This document shows, in pieces, positions 1 to 7,628 of a stretch of 26,667 bases of DNA (the stretch's first letter is position 1; each line of letters opens with the position of its first letter). The stretch comes from SG-bin9 sp049323835. Lineage in GTDB: Bacteria; Pseudomonadota; Alphaproteobacteria; Rhizobiales; Xanthobacteraceae. Under the pieces are notes generated by a model. It did not search any database, was not told where the DNA came from, and saw nothing but the letters and a program-made list of their open reading frames with translations. The position numbers and the translations under genes are program-made. The stretch covers positions 1 through 26,667 of the forward strand of contig JBMOOJ010000030.1 in NCBI GenBank assembly GCA_049323835.1. The letters are read 5' to 3'.

Positions 1-240
1 TCGTCGCTGCACACGTCGGTCGGCTTCGCGGTCGTCGGCGCGGTCGTCGGCGAATACCTCGGTTCTGCCGCCGGGCTCGGCTATCTGATCCAGCAGGCGG
101 AAGGCGTGTTCGATGTCGCCGGAGTGTTCGCAGGCATGATCGTGCTTGCGGCTTTCGTGGTCGTGATCGACGCGCTGGTGACGCAGGTGGAGAAACGGCT
201 TCTCGTCTGGCGGCCCGCGGCAGCCAGCGAACGGACGTGA
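1..240 (+). CDS. ABC transporter permease, NitT/TauT (SsuC-like) family, C-terminal fragment
   Basis: Frame 1 is open from the first base to a TGA at 238-240, giving the last 79 residues of a protein whose start lies outside the window. The segment carries the pattern GEYLGSAAGLGYLI, which matches the region after the EAA loop in SsuC/TauC/NrtB permeases, then a hydrophobic segment (VFAGMIVLAAFVVVIDALV) and a short basic cytoplasmic tail beginning VEKRLLVW. It would form the inner-membrane channel of an importer. The binding-protein gene 71 bp downstream on the same strand belongs to the matching family, so the two probably form one operon with an ATPase gene upstream of the window. The substrate cannot be read from this fragment. 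Confidence 0.8.
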   Translation, partial: SSLHTSVGFAVVGAVVGEYLGSAAGLGYLIQQAEGVFDVAGVFAGMIVLAAFVVVIDALVTQVEKRLLVWRPAAASERT

Positions 241-311
241 TACCGAGGTGTCTGTACGCCCGAAGGACGCAACGCTAACATGAATTCAACAACCAACCGG
301 GATGGACGCTC

Positions 312-1325
312 ATGAAACGCCTGACGATTGCCGCCCTCGCTTTTGCCGCCGTTGCGGCATTCGCTGCTCCTGCGCAGGCGCAAGAAAAGAAGGACATCAC
401 GCTCGGGGTTGGCGGCAAGGGGCTGCTCTATTATCTGCCGCTCACGCTCACGGAGCGCCTCGGCTACTTCAAGGAGCAGAGGCTGAACGTCACCATCACC
501 GATTTCGGCGGCGGCGCGAAGTCCCTGCAGTCGCTGATCGGCGGCTCGGCCGACGTGGTGACCGGCGCTTATGAGCACACCATCCGCATGCAGGCGAAGG
601 GACAGGACATCGTCGCGGTGCTCGAAATCGGCCGCTTCCCCGGCATCGTACTCGCGGTGCGCAAGGATAAGGCGGCGCAGGTCAAGTCGTTCAAGGATCT
701 GAAGGGCATGAAGATCGGTGTCACCGCGCCGGGCTCGTCGACCAACTTCTTCGTCAATGCGCTGATTGCGCGCGAGGGGCTGAAGCCCGAGGACGTGTCG
801 ATCATCGGCGTCGGCACGGGGCTCAGTGCGGTTGCCGCGATGAAGAAGGGTGATATTGACGCGATCTCGAACCTCGATCCGGTGATGACCAAGCTCGCGC
901 AGGATGGCGATATCGTCATTCTCGCCGACTCGCGCACCGAAGCGGACAACATGAAGCTGTTCGGCGGCAACAATCCGGCCGCGGTGGTCTATCTCAAGCG
1001 CGATTTCGTGACGAAGAATCCGGAAACGACGCAGCGGCTCGTCAATGCGTTCTACAAGACGACGTTGTGGCTGGCGAAAGCGACGCCTGAAGATGTCGCC
1101 AAGGTGGTACCGGAGGAATACTTCATCGGCGACCGCGCGCTCTATGTCGCGGCCGTCAAGGCCTCGGCGCCGATGTACTCGAAGACGGCGATCATTCCGC
1201 CGGAAGGCATGCAGAATGCGCTCAAGATGCTGGTCGAGTTCGATCCGGAACTGAAGGGCGCCAAGATCGATCTCGGCAAGACATTCGACGACCGCTTCGT
1301 CAAGAAAGCGGCCGGGAAGATCTGA
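312..1325 (+). CDS. ABC transporter substrate-binding protein, NitT/TauT (SsuA/NMT1-like) family
   Basis: A 337-residue periplasmic binding protein. The N-terminus is a classical Sec signal peptide: basic MKR, a hydrophobic alanine-rich core, and a probable cleavage site after AQA at residue 23. The mature part has the SsuA/NMT1 layout: a first strand ITLGVGGKGLLYYLPLTL, then an early segment reading GYFKEQRLNVTITDFGGGAKSLQSLIGG, and later the lobe-2 stretch GMKIGVTAPGSSTNFFVNALIAREGL. Proteins of this group bind sulfonates, nitrate, taurine, pyrimidine precursors or aromatic acids, and the sequence does not say which. It follows the partial permease directly, as expected for one operon. An overlapping ATG at 302 opens another frame and is not the start. 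PPK2 begins 31 bp after its stop. Confidence 0.88.
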   Translation: MKRLTIAALAFAAVAAFAAPAQAQEKKDITLGVGGKGLLYYLPLTLTERLGYFKEQRLNVTITDFGGGAKSLQSLIGGSADVVTGAYEHTIRMQAKGQDIVAVLEIGRFPGIVLAVRKDKAAQVKSFKDLKGMKIGVTAPGSSTNFFVNALIAREGLKPEDVSIIGVGTGLSAVAAMKKGDIDAISNLDPVMTKLAQDGDIVILADSRTEADNMKLFGGNNPAAVVYLKRDFVTKNPETTQRLVNAFYKTTLWLAKATPEDVAKVVPEEYFIGDRALYVAAVKASAPMYSKTAIIPPEGMQNALKMLVEFDPELKGAKIDLGKTFDDRFVKKAAGKI

Positions 1326-1356
1326 TGAGCGGGTTCAGCGGCGAGGGTTTGATGAG

Positions 1357-2295
1357 ATGAGCAACGGTAAATCCTCGCCGCCGGTCAAGCGGCTGCAATC
1401 CTACGTAACGCCATTCCGGATCGACGGTTCGCGCGAGTTCCACCTGAAGTCGCACAACCCGGACGAAATCGGCGATCTCGACAAGGAGCGCGCCAAAGAG
1501 ATCATCGAGGCCAACCGCGACCGGCTGCGCGATCTTCAGGAACGGCTCTACGCCAACGACCGCTGGTCGATGCTGCTGATTTTCCAAGGCATGGATGCGG
1601 CAGGCAAGGACAGCGCGATCGAGAACGTGTTTCAGGGCGTCAATCCGCAAGGCTGCGAAGTCTACTCGTTCAAGTCGCCGTCGTCGAAAGATCTCGACCA
1701 CGATTTCATGTGGCGCAGCACGATCTGCCTGCCGGAGCGCGGCCGCATCGGCATCTTCAATCGCTCGTACTACGAAGAGTGTTTGATCGTCCGCGTGCAT
1801 CCGGAAATTCTGGCGAAGCAGCGGATTCCCGAGAAGCTCGTCACCAAGAACATCTGGCGCGAGCGATTCGAGGATATCTCCGCGTTCGAGCGCTATCTCG
1901 CGCGCAACGGCACGGTGATTCTGAAATTCTTTCTCAATGTCTCGAAGGACGAGCAGCGGCAGCGGTTTCTCGAACGCCTCGAGGACAAATCGAAGAACTG
2001 GAAGTTCTCCGTCGGCGATATCGCCGAACGGGCGCTCTGGGACCGCTATCAGGCCGCCTATCAGGACGTCATCCGCCATACCTCGGCCAAGCACGCGCCA
2101 TGGCATGTCGTTCCGGCGGACCATAAATGGTTTGCCCGCGTGGTGATCGGCTCCGCCATCGTCACGGCACTGGAGGGGCTCGAACTGAGCTACCCGAAGG
2201 TCGGCAAGGAGGCGCAGCGTGAGTTTGCGCAAATCCGCGCGGCGTTGAAGGCCAGCGAGGCGAAAGACAAAGAGCCCAAGGCCGGAAAAGGCTGA
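1357..2295 (+). CDS. ppk2: PPK2-family polyphosphate kinase (polyphosphate:nucleotide phosphotransferase)
   Basis: A 312-residue cytoplasmic P-loop kinase that transfers phosphate between inorganic polyphosphate and nucleotides. The PPK2 Walker A motif GMDAAGKDS is at residues 78-86, the Walker B region RIGIFNRSYYEE at about 130-141, and the lid-like helix with GDIAERALWDRYQ near residues 220-232. The length of about 300 residues and the N-terminal LKSHNPDEIGD stretch fit the single-domain, AMP/ADP-using branch (TIGR03709-like) rather than long two-domain PPK2 enzymes. Nucleotide preference (AMP, ADP, or both) is inferred from the family, not seen. The start has a purine-rich GATGAGA just upstream. 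It is only 31 bp behind an ABC binding-protein gene and may be cotranscribed, although the functions are not obviously linked. Confidence 0.92.
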   Translation: MSNGKSSPPVKRLQSYVTPFRIDGSREFHLKSHNPDEIGDLDKERAKEIIEANRDRLRDLQERLYANDRWSMLLIFQGMDAAGKDSAIENVFQGVNPQGCEVYSFKSPSSKDLDHDFMWRSTICLPERGRIGIFNRSYYEECLIVRVHPEILAKQRIPEKLVTKNIWRERFEDISAFERYLARNGTVILKFFLNVSKDEQRQRFLERLEDKSKNWKFSVGDIAERALWDRYQAAYQDVIRHTSAKHAPWHVVPADHKWFARVVIGSAIVTALEGLELSYPKVGKEAQREFAQIRAALKASEAKDKEPKAGKG

Positions 2296-2334
2296 TCCGC
2301 TTTCGGCAAATAGGGCAGGGCTGCTTCCCCTTTT

Positions 2335-2363
2335 TTGACGTTGCTCCGGTTGCCGAATTTCGT
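2335..2363 (+). promoter_or_regulatory. candidate sigma-70 promoter for the leuA leader
   Basis: A -35-like TTGACG at 2335-2340 is followed after 17 bases by TTTCGT at 2358-2363, a poor -10 match. A TCTAGA at 2363-2368 looks better but sits at a 22-base spacing. The position would give a transcript of roughly 70 bases before the leader ORF. The -35 element is good and the -10 weak, so this is tentative. Confidence 0.25.
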
Positions 2364-2444
2364 CTAGAACGGCTGCCGGATGCGCCCGAGGCAACGAACC
2401 GTCAACGGTTTTCGCCAAGGATGCGGTCCTTCAGGACGCACGGA

Positions 2445-2567
2445 ATGATGATTCGCAGCGATATCGATGGTTTCGACGGGGTGGCCGCCATGGCCAGCGT
2501 TCCCGCGACCTCGGCTGCGCCGTCCGCGTCCCTTCTTGGCGGGCTCCTTCTGCTTATCAGCCCCTGA
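2445..2567 (+). CDS. leuA leader peptide (leucine attenuator ORF)
   Basis: A 40-codon ORF in the 371-bp gap before leuA. Its ATG at 2445 has AGGA at 2433-2436, eight bases upstream. An in-frame ATG at 2421 is possible but its purine run touches the start codon. The last residues read LLGGLLLLISP and the stop is TGA at 2565-2567. Six of eight consecutive codons (2532-2555) are leucine, and four of the six are CTT, which is uncommon in this GC-rich window where CTG and CTC dominate. The stop codon lies inside the left arm of an 8-bp stem (2561-2568 with 2596-2603). This is the architecture of a ribosome-stalling leader: when charged leucyl-tRNA is scarce the ribosome pauses at the leucine cluster and changes the downstream fold, raising leuA expression. 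The peptide itself probably has no other function. Confidence 0.72.
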   Translation: MMIRSDIDGFDGVAAMASVPATSAAPSASLLGGLLLLISP

Positions 2568-2624
2568 GGGCCGTCTGGGCGTGCGCGCCTGGGCACTCAG
2601 GGGACGAAGCCGATCCGAACCCCT
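2541..2624 (+). promoter_or_regulatory. leuA attenuator: alternating RNA stems
   Basis: The main stem pairs CCCCTGAG (2561-2568) with CTCAGGGG (2596-2603), enclosing an inner GGCG/CGCC hairpin (2578-2581 with 2586-2589). Two short pairings compete with it: GGGCT (2541-2545) with AGCCC (2559-2563), and AGGGG (2599-2603) with CCCCT (2620-2624). This gives a possible 1:2, 2:3, 3:4 series that overlaps the leucine codons and stop of the leader ORF. There is no U-tract after any stem, so termination may be inefficient or Rho-dependent, or control may act on leuA translation (its SD, AGAGGA, is at 2653-2658). The outer two pairings are only 5 bp and are the weakest part of the model. Confidence 0.5.
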
Positions 2625-2666
2625 AGCGCCTAGAACACCGGCGCAATTGACCAGAGGATTTCTCCG

Positions 2667-4226
2667 ATGACCGCCACTACCCAGTCCAACCAGGACCGCG
2701 TCTTCATTTTCGACACTACCTTGCGCGACGGCGAGCAATGCCCCGGCGCCACCATGACCTTCGAGGAGAAGCTCTCGGTCGCTAAGCTGCTCGACACCAT
2801 GGGCGTCGACATCATTGAGGCCGGTTATCCGTTCGCCTCCGACGGCGACTTCGAGGCGGTGCACGAGATCGCCAAGCGCACCGAGAACGCCGTGGTCTGT
2901 GGCCTGTCGCGCGCGGCGCACAAGGACATCGATCGTTGCGGTGAGGCCGTTCGCGTCGCCAAGCGCGGCCGTATCCACACCTTCCTGTCCACCTCGCCGG
3001 TGCACATGAAGTACAAGCTGCAGATGGAAGCGTCGCAGGTCTACGAGATGGTCGTCTCGTCGGTGACCCGCGCCCGCAACCATATCGACGACGTCGAGTG
3101 GTCGGCAGAAGACGCCACGCGCACCGATTTCGATTTCCTCTGCCGTTGCGTCGAAGCGGCGATCAAGGCGGGTGCGACCACGATCAATCTCCCGGACACT
3201 GTCGGCTACGCGGTGCCGGAAGAATACATGGACATGTTCAAGCGTATTCGTGCGTCGGTGCCGAACTCCGACAAGGCGATTTTCTCGGTTCACTGCCACA
3301 ACGATCTCGGCATGGCGGTCGCCAACTCGCTGGCCGGTGTCGCCGGCGGCGCACGGCAGATCGAGTGCACCATCAACGGCATTGGCGAGCGCGCGGGCAA
3401 CGCCGCGCTCGAGGAAGTCGTGATGGCGATGCGCGTGCGCAACGACAAGGTGCCGTACTGGAACAACATTGAGAGCACCTCGCTTACCCACGCCTCAAAA
3501 GTGGTGTCGGCGGCGACCTCGTTCCCGGTGCAGTACAACAAGGCGATCGTCGGCCGTAATGCATTCGCGCACGAGAGCGGCATCCATCAGGACGGCATGA
3601 TCAAGAATGCCTCGACCTACGAGATCATGTTGCCGGAAGCGGTCGGTTTGAAAGCCACTTCGCTGGTCATGGGCAAGCACTCGGGCCGCGCCGGCTTGAT
3701 CCACAAGCTCGAAGAGCTGGGCTACAAGCTGTCGAAGAACCAGGTCGACGACGTGTTCGTGCAGTTCAAGGCGCTCGCGGACCGAAAGAAGGAAATCTAC
3801 GACGAGGATATCGAGGCGCTGGTCGATCAAGAAATGGCGACCTCGCACGATCACATCCGCCTCGTCTCGTTGTCGGTCGTCGCCGGTACGCGCGGACCGC
3901 AGCGCGCAACCATGAAGCTTGACGTCGAAGGCGTCTCGAAGATCGCGGAAGAGGAAGGCAACGGCCCGGTCGACGCGGTATTCAATTGCGTCAAGGCGCT
4001 GGTACCGCACGACGCCAAGCTCGAGCTCTATCAGGTGCATGCTGTGACGGCGGGAACCGATGCGCAGGCGGAAGTGTCGGTCCGGCTCTCGCAGGATGGC
4101 CGCTCGGTGACCTCGCGCGCGTCCGATCCGGACACGCTGGTCGCGTCCGCGAAGGCCTATCTTGGGGCACTCAACAAAATCGTGAAAAAGAAGCAGCGCA
4201 ACGCACCATCGGCCGCGGCGGGCTGA
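2667..4226 (+). CDS. leuA: 2-isopropylmalate synthase
   Basis: A 519-residue LeuA, the first committed enzyme of leucine biosynthesis, condensing acetyl-CoA with 2-oxoisovalerate. The TIM-barrel domain opens with FDTTLRDGEQ (residues 15-24), which supplies the first metal-binding Asp (D16). HCHND is at 209-213 (metal-binding histidines) and GIGERAGN at 238-245; HESGIHQDGM follows near residue 304. The C-terminal roughly 130 residues form the LeuA allosteric dimer domain that normally senses leucine. The length is typical of full-length LeuA type 1. The ATG at 2667 is preceded by AGAGGA (2653-2658). The gene is monocistronic here: a leader ORF precedes it and a strong terminator follows 26 bp after the stop. 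Leucine control is therefore probably double, by attenuation and by feedback on the enzyme. Confidence 0.97.
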   Translation: MTATTQSNQDRVFIFDTTLRDGEQCPGATMTFEEKLSVAKLLDTMGVDIIEAGYPFASDGDFEAVHEIAKRTENAVVCGLSRAAHKDIDRCGEAVRVAKRGRIHTFLSTSPVHMKYKLQMEASQVYEMVVSSVTRARNHIDDVEWSAEDATRTDFDFLCRCVEAAIKAGATTINLPDTVGYAVPEEYMDMFKRIRASVPNSDKAIFSVHCHNDLGMAVANSLAGVAGGARQIECTINGIGERAGNAALEEVVMAMRVRNDKVPYWNNIESTSLTHASKVVSAATSFPVQYNKAIVGRNAFAHESGIHQDGMIKNASTYEIMLPEAVGLKATSLVMGKHSGRAGLIHKLEELGYKLSKNQVDDVFVQFKALADRKKEIYDEDIEALVDQEMATSHDHIRLVSLSVVAGTRGPQRATMKLDVEGVSKIAEEEGNGPVDAVFNCVKALVPHDAKLELYQVHAVTAGTDAQAEVSVRLSQDGRSVTSRASDPDTLVASAKAYLGALNKIVKKKQRNAPSAAAG

Positions 4227-4252
4227 TTCCGGTTCCAGGGCCATTTCCAAGG

Positions 4253-4283
4253 AACGCGATCCGCCTTAGACGGGTCGCGTTTT
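4253..4283 (+). terminator. rho-independent terminator after leuA
   Basis: The arm AACGCGATCCG (4253-4263) pairs with CGGGTCGCGTT (4271-4281) through 11 positions with one G-T wobble. The loop is CCTTAGA and a TTT tract ends at 4283. It lies 26 bp beyond the leuA stop and separates leuA from the TRAP operon. Confidence 0.85.
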
Positions 4284-4416
4284 GCGTTGCGGTAAACAAA
4301 ATCTCCCTCCCCTGCGAACGGGCGATGGCAATGCGTTCCATCCTCTGCAATTGTGCCTCCGGGTGAGCGCGTGCCGGCGAACGGCCGGCCACGACACGAG
4401 CGTAAAGGGAGGTTCC

Positions 4417-5415
4417 ATGCGCAAGCTGTTTATCGCCGCCGCATCGATTGCGGCCCTCGCACTGATCGGACCTGCGTCGGCGCAGCAACCGATCGTCATC
4501 AAGTTCAGTCACGTTGTGGCGGAAAAGACGCCCAAGGGGCAGGCTGCGCTGAAGTTCAAGGAGGAGGCCGAGAAACTGCTGCCCGGCAAAGTCAAGGTCG
4601 AAGTCTATCCGAGCTCCCAGCTCTTCGGCGATGCGAAGGAAATGGAGGCTCTTGCCTTGGGAGACGTTCAGTTCATCGCGCCCTCCCTGTCGAAGTTTGA
4701 CCGCTACACGAAGCAGCTTCAGGTCTTCGACTTGCCCTTCCTGTTTGACAATATCGGAGCGATCGATCGATTCCAGCAGGGGCCGGAAGGCCAGAAGCTT
4801 CTGACGTCAATGGCTTCGAAAGGCTTCATCGGTCTCGACTACTGGCACAACGGCATGAAACAGATGTCGGCCAACAAGCCGCTGCTGGTGCCGGGCGATG
4901 CCAAGGGCCTCAAGTTCCGGGTGCAGCCGTCGGACGTTCTTGCCGCCCAGTTCCTCCAGCTCGGCGCCAACCCCCAGAAGCTTGCGTTCGCTGAAGTCTA
5001 TCAGGCGTTGCAGCTCGGCACGGTCGATGCGCAGGAAAACACCTGGTCGAACTGCTTCTCGCAGAAGTACCAGGAAGTGCAGAAGCACTTTACGGAGACG
5101 GAGCACGGCGTCGTCGACTACATGGTGGTCACGAACGCGAGCTGGTGGAACGCTCTGCCCAAGGACGTAAAGGAAGGTCTGCAGAAGGCGATGAAAACCG
5201 CCACCAAGACCAATAACGACATCGCGGATCAGCTCAATCAGGATGCCAAGAAGAAGATTGCGGCATCGGGCACCGCGACGATTCATGAACTCACCCCGGC
5301 TCAGCGCGCGGAGTGGAAGAAGGCGATGGAGCCGGTCTGGGCGAAGTTCGAAGCCGGAATCGGCAAGGACCTGATTCAGGCGGCGCTGAAGGCGAACAGC
5401 GGCGGCAAGAGCTGA
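4417..5415 (+). CDS. TRAP transporter solute-binding protein, DctP family
   Basis: A 332-residue periplasmic binding protein of a tripartite ATP-independent (TRAP) importer. The ATG at 4417 is chosen because AAAGGGAGG (4404-4412) is an excellent ribosome site and a Sec signal peptide follows immediately, with probable cleavage after ASA at residue 22; longer in-frame starts upstream lack both. The mature sequence begins IVIKFSHVVAEKTPKGQAA, the DctP opening strand. KFRVQPSDV carries the family's carboxylate-binding arginine (R168), and the later segment FAEVYQALQLGTVDAQEN is diagnostic of DctP. A C4-dicarboxylate or another organic acid is the expected ligand, but the specificity is not readable. 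The two membrane subunits follow in the same operon after a stem-loop. Confidence 0.93.
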   Translation: MRKLFIAAASIAALALIGPASAQQPIVIKFSHVVAEKTPKGQAALKFKEEAEKLLPGKVKVEVYPSSQLFGDAKEMEALALGDVQFIAPSLSKFDRYTKQLQVFDLPFLFDNIGAIDRFQQGPEGQKLLTSMASKGFIGLDYWHNGMKQMSANKPLLVPGDAKGLKFRVQPSDVLAAQFLQLGANPQKLAFAEVYQALQLGTVDAQENTWSNCFSQKYQEVQKHFTETEHGVVDYMVVTNASWWNALPKDVKEGLQKAMKTATKTNNDIADQLNQDAKKKIAASGTATIHELTPAQRAEWKKAMEPVWAKFEAGIGKDLIQAALKANSGGKS

Positions 5416-5421
5416 CGTGAC

Positions 5422-5449
5422 AGGCGGGGCGCGTTCGCGCGCCCTGCCT
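5422..5449 (+). promoter_or_regulatory. intra-operon stem-loop between TRAP binding protein and small subunit
   Basis: AGGCGGGGCGCG (5422-5433) pairs with CGCGCCCTGCCT (5438-5449): 12 positions with one wobble, closed by a TTCG tetraloop and followed by TTTCT. It sits between the stop of the binding-protein gene (5415) and the ribosome site of the next gene. The likely roles are partial termination or protection of the upstream mRNA 3' end, so that binding protein exceeds membrane subunits. Confidence 0.75.
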
Positions 5450-5470
5450 TTCTGTCTGGGGGAGGGCGCC

Positions 5471-6028
5471 GTGACGCTGCGAACGATACTCTATCGGCTC
5501 GAGGAGTGGCTGCTCGCGGCGCTGCTCTGCGCGATGACCTTGCTCTCGTTCGTGCAGGTCGTTTTGCGCTATGGTTTCAATTCGGGAATCCTGTGGGCGC
5601 TTGAAGCCAACTTCTACCTGTTCGGCTGGCTGGTTCTGCTGGGCATCTCGTACGGCGTGCGGACGCGCGCCCATATCGGCGTCGATGCGCTTGTACGGCT
5701 GCTGCCGGTCCCGATGCGCCGCGCCGTCGGCCTTCTGGTGACGGCGCTGGCGATCACATACACCTGCCTGATGCTCTACGGCTCGTGGGTCTACATTTCG
5801 CGCCTGCGTCTGATGGGCGTCGAGGCCGAGGATATTCCCGTGGAGCGCTGGATTCTGAGCAGCTGCCTCGTGATCGGATTTGCACTGCTGCTGTACCGGC
5901 TGCTCGGAATGGGCTGGCGAATCCTGTCAGGTCAGTCGATCGGCTACGAGCTGGCCGACGAAGCGCACGATGCCATCCGCGATGTGGGCGGCGATTCCAA
6001 TCCCGACGCCACTGCGGTTTCCCGATGA
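5471..6028 (+). CDS. TRAP transporter small permease subunit, DctQ family
   Basis: A 185-residue inner-membrane protein with four predicted hydrophobic segments, the first around WLLAALLCAMTLLSFVQVVLRY and the next in the LEANFYLFGWLVLLGISYGVRT region, which has the DctQ W-E-x-x-x-x-x-F pattern. The start is taken as GTG 5471 because GGGGGAGGG (5458-5466) precedes it. The earlier in-frame GTG at 5417 would place the N-terminus inside the TTCG stem-loop and lacks a ribosome site. The protein scaffolds the large DctM subunit and docks the binding protein. Its stop overlaps the dctM-like start as ATGA, indicating translational coupling. Confidence 0.9.
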   Translation: MTLRTILYRLEEWLLAALLCAMTLLSFVQVVLRYGFNSGILWALEANFYLFGWLVLLGISYGVRTRAHIGVDALVRLLPVPMRRAVGLLVTALAITYTCLMLYGSWVYISRLRLMGVEAEDIPVERWILSSCLVIGFALLLYRLLGMGWRILSGQSIGYELADEAHDAIRDVGGDSNPDATAVSR

Positions 6029-7317
6029 CCACCATTGTTCTGTTCATACTCCTGTTCGTGCTGCTGTTCCTCGGCATGCCGATTGCAATTGCGCTCGGCC
6101 TGTCATCGCTGACGGTTATTCTGTTGTTCCAGCCCGACAGCATCGCATCGCTGGTCCTGAAATTTTTTCAGACCATGGAGCAGACGACACTGCTGGCCAT
6201 CCCTTTCTTCATTCTGGCTGGTAATTTCCTGACCACCGGGGGCGTGGCCAAGCGGATGATCGCCTTCGCGGTCTCCGTCGTCGGCCATCTGCCGGGCGGA
6301 CTGGCGATCGCCTCCGTGCTGGCCTGCATGTTCTTCGCGGCGGTTTCGGGATCGTCGCCGGCCACCGTTGTCGCCATCGGGTCGATCGTGATCGCCGGGA
6401 TGGTGCGGGTCGGCTACACGCAGGCGTTCGCGACCGGCGTGATCGTCAATGCCGGCACGCTCGGCATTCTGATTCCGCCGTCGATCGTGATGGTCGTTTA
6501 CGCGGCCACGACGGAAACGTCTGTCGGCCGGCTGTTCATGGCAGGCGTGATACCCGGCATCGTGCTCGGGCTGTTGCTCATGATCGCAATCTACATCGTT
6601 GCGCGGATCAAGAATCTGCCGCGCCAGCCGCGCGCCAGCTGGCGTGAGCGATTCAGCACGTTCCGCGATGCGATCTGGGGTCTGCTGCTGATCTTCATCG
6701 TCATGGGCGGCATCTATGGCGGCATCTTCACGCCGACCGAAGCGGCGGCGGTGGCGGCGGTCTATGCCTTCATTGCCGCAGTGTTCATTTACCGGGATCT
6801 GGGGCTGACCGACGTGCCGAAGGTCCTGACGGATTCCTCGCGCGTCACCGTCATGCTGATGTTCATCATCGCAAATGCGTTCCTGTTCGGACATGTGCTG
6901 ACGACCGCACAGATCCCGCAGGATATCGCGCGCGCGATTATCGAGGCCAACCTGCAACCCTGGCAGTTCCTGATCATCGTCAACATCATCCTGCTGGTCG
7001 CGGGCAACTTCATGGAGCCGTCGGCGATCATCCTGATCGTGGCGCCGATCGTGTTCCCCACGGCGGTCCAGCTCGGCATCGATCCCATCCACCTCGGGAT
7101 CATTTTCGTGGTGAACATGGAGATCGGAATGGTGACGCCGCCGGTGGGCCTCAACCTTTTCGTTGCGTCGGGCATCACCGGAATGCCGCTTGTGAATGTG
7201 GTCGCGGCATCGTGGCGCTGGCTGATGATCCTGCTCGGCTTCCTGGTTGTCGTGACCTACGTGCCGGAGCTGTCACTGTGGCTGCCAAATCTGATTTTCG
7301 GAAAGGCCGTCGGGTAG
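6025..7317 (+). CDS. TRAP transporter large permease subunit, DctM family
   Basis: A 430-residue, almost entirely hydrophobic protein with about 12 membrane segments. It is the transport subunit of the TRAP system and uses an ion gradient, usually Na+, to import the organic acid delivered by the DctP-type protein. The start at 6025 overlaps the preceding stop (ATGA); a longer in-frame opening from 5785 lies inside the DctQ gene and is not credible. Diagnostic stretches are AIPFFILAGNFLTTGGVAKR early, SGSSPATVVAIGS and GILIPPSIVMVVYA in the middle, and IGMVTPPVGLNLFVASGI near the end. The length is normal for an unfused DctM. It closes the operon, and a stem-loop region follows before tRNA-Lys. 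Confidence 0.95.
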   Translation: MTTIVLFILLFVLLFLGMPIAIALGLSSLTVILLFQPDSIASLVLKFFQTMEQTTLLAIPFFILAGNFLTTGGVAKRMIAFAVSVVGHLPGGLAIASVLACMFFAAVSGSSPATVVAIGSIVIAGMVRVGYTQAFATGVIVNAGTLGILIPPSIVMVVYAATTETSVGRLFMAGVIPGIVLGLLLMIAIYIVARIKNLPRQPRASWRERFSTFRDAIWGLLLIFIVMGGIYGGIFTPTEAAAVAAVYAFIAAVFIYRDLGLTDVPKVLTDSSRVTVMLMFIIANAFLFGHVLTTAQIPQDIARAIIEANLQPWQFLIIVNIILLVAGNFMEPSAIILIVAPIVFPTAVQLGIDPIHLGIIFVVNMEIGMVTPPVGLNLFVASGITGMPLVNVVAASWRWLMILLGFLVVVTYVPELSLWLPNLIFGKAVG

Positions 7318-7347
7318 CAGGCTGCCCGACCCTCCGGGGATGAGAAT

Positions 7348-7374
7348 AGGCCTGAAAACCGCTGGTTTTGGCCT
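7348..7374 (+). terminator. candidate terminator after the TRAP operon
   Basis: AGGCC and AAAACC (7348-7360, with a two-base TG bulge) pair with GGTTTTGGCCT (7364-7374) around a GCT loop, giving 11 base pairs. No T-tract follows, so intrinsic termination is uncertain. A second stem, GTCGGGT with GCCCGAC, overlaps the stop codon just upstream. Confidence 0.45.
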
Positions 7375-7425
7375 GCCGCTTGCCGCAGTGCGCCGGAGCC
7401 GATCGCGTGGAAAACCGGCTTGGTC

Positions 7426-7455
7426 TTGCTGGACATCCGGGATTCGCTTTGCTAA
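7426..7455 (+). promoter_or_regulatory. candidate promoter for tRNA-Lys
   Basis: TTGCTG (7426-7431) and TGCTAA (7450-7455) are separated by 18 bases and lie about 40 bp ahead of the mature tRNA. The 5' leader would contain a small hairpin, CCCCGT with ACGGGG (7460-7476). Confidence 0.4.
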
Positions 7456-7493
7456 ACGACCCCGTCCCTGACGGGGATTTCCCGAATGGTTTC

Positions 7494-7569
<76 letters not shown>

Positions 7570-7603
7570 ATCTAATCAAACGCTTAGACTGGTGAAGGCC
7601 CGG

Positions 7604-7628
7604 AACGCCGCCGTTTCTCGCGGCGTTT
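7604..7628 (+). terminator. terminator after tRNA-Lys
   Basis: AACGCCGC (7604-7611) pairs with GCGGCGTT (7620-7627) in a perfect 8-bp stem with an 8-base loop, followed by a short TTTGT. It is placed 35 bp beyond the tRNA CCA end and could also stop transcripts arriving from the opposite strand. Confidence 0.6.

Noticed and set aside
2312..2336. Terminator for PPK2: short AGGG/CCCT stem followed by six T
   Set aside because: The stem is only 4 bp with a 7-base loop; the T-run also overlaps the better-supported -35 element of the leuA leader.
2421..2444. Upstream in-frame ATG extending the leuA leader ORF by eight codons
   Set aside because: The purine-rich run AAGG abuts the ATG, too close for ribosome binding; ATG 2445 has AGGA at proper spacing.
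4312..4350. Sigma-54 promoter (GG-N10-GC) upstream of the TRAP operon
   Set aside because: Only the two dinucleotides match; the rest of TGGCAC-N5-TTGC does not, and such matches are common by chance in GC-rich DNA.
5785..6024. Long in-frame N-terminal extension of the DctM-like protein
   Set aside because: It lies wholly within the small-subunit gene in another frame and would precede the first membrane helix with 80 arginine-rich residues; the ATGA overlap start is standard.
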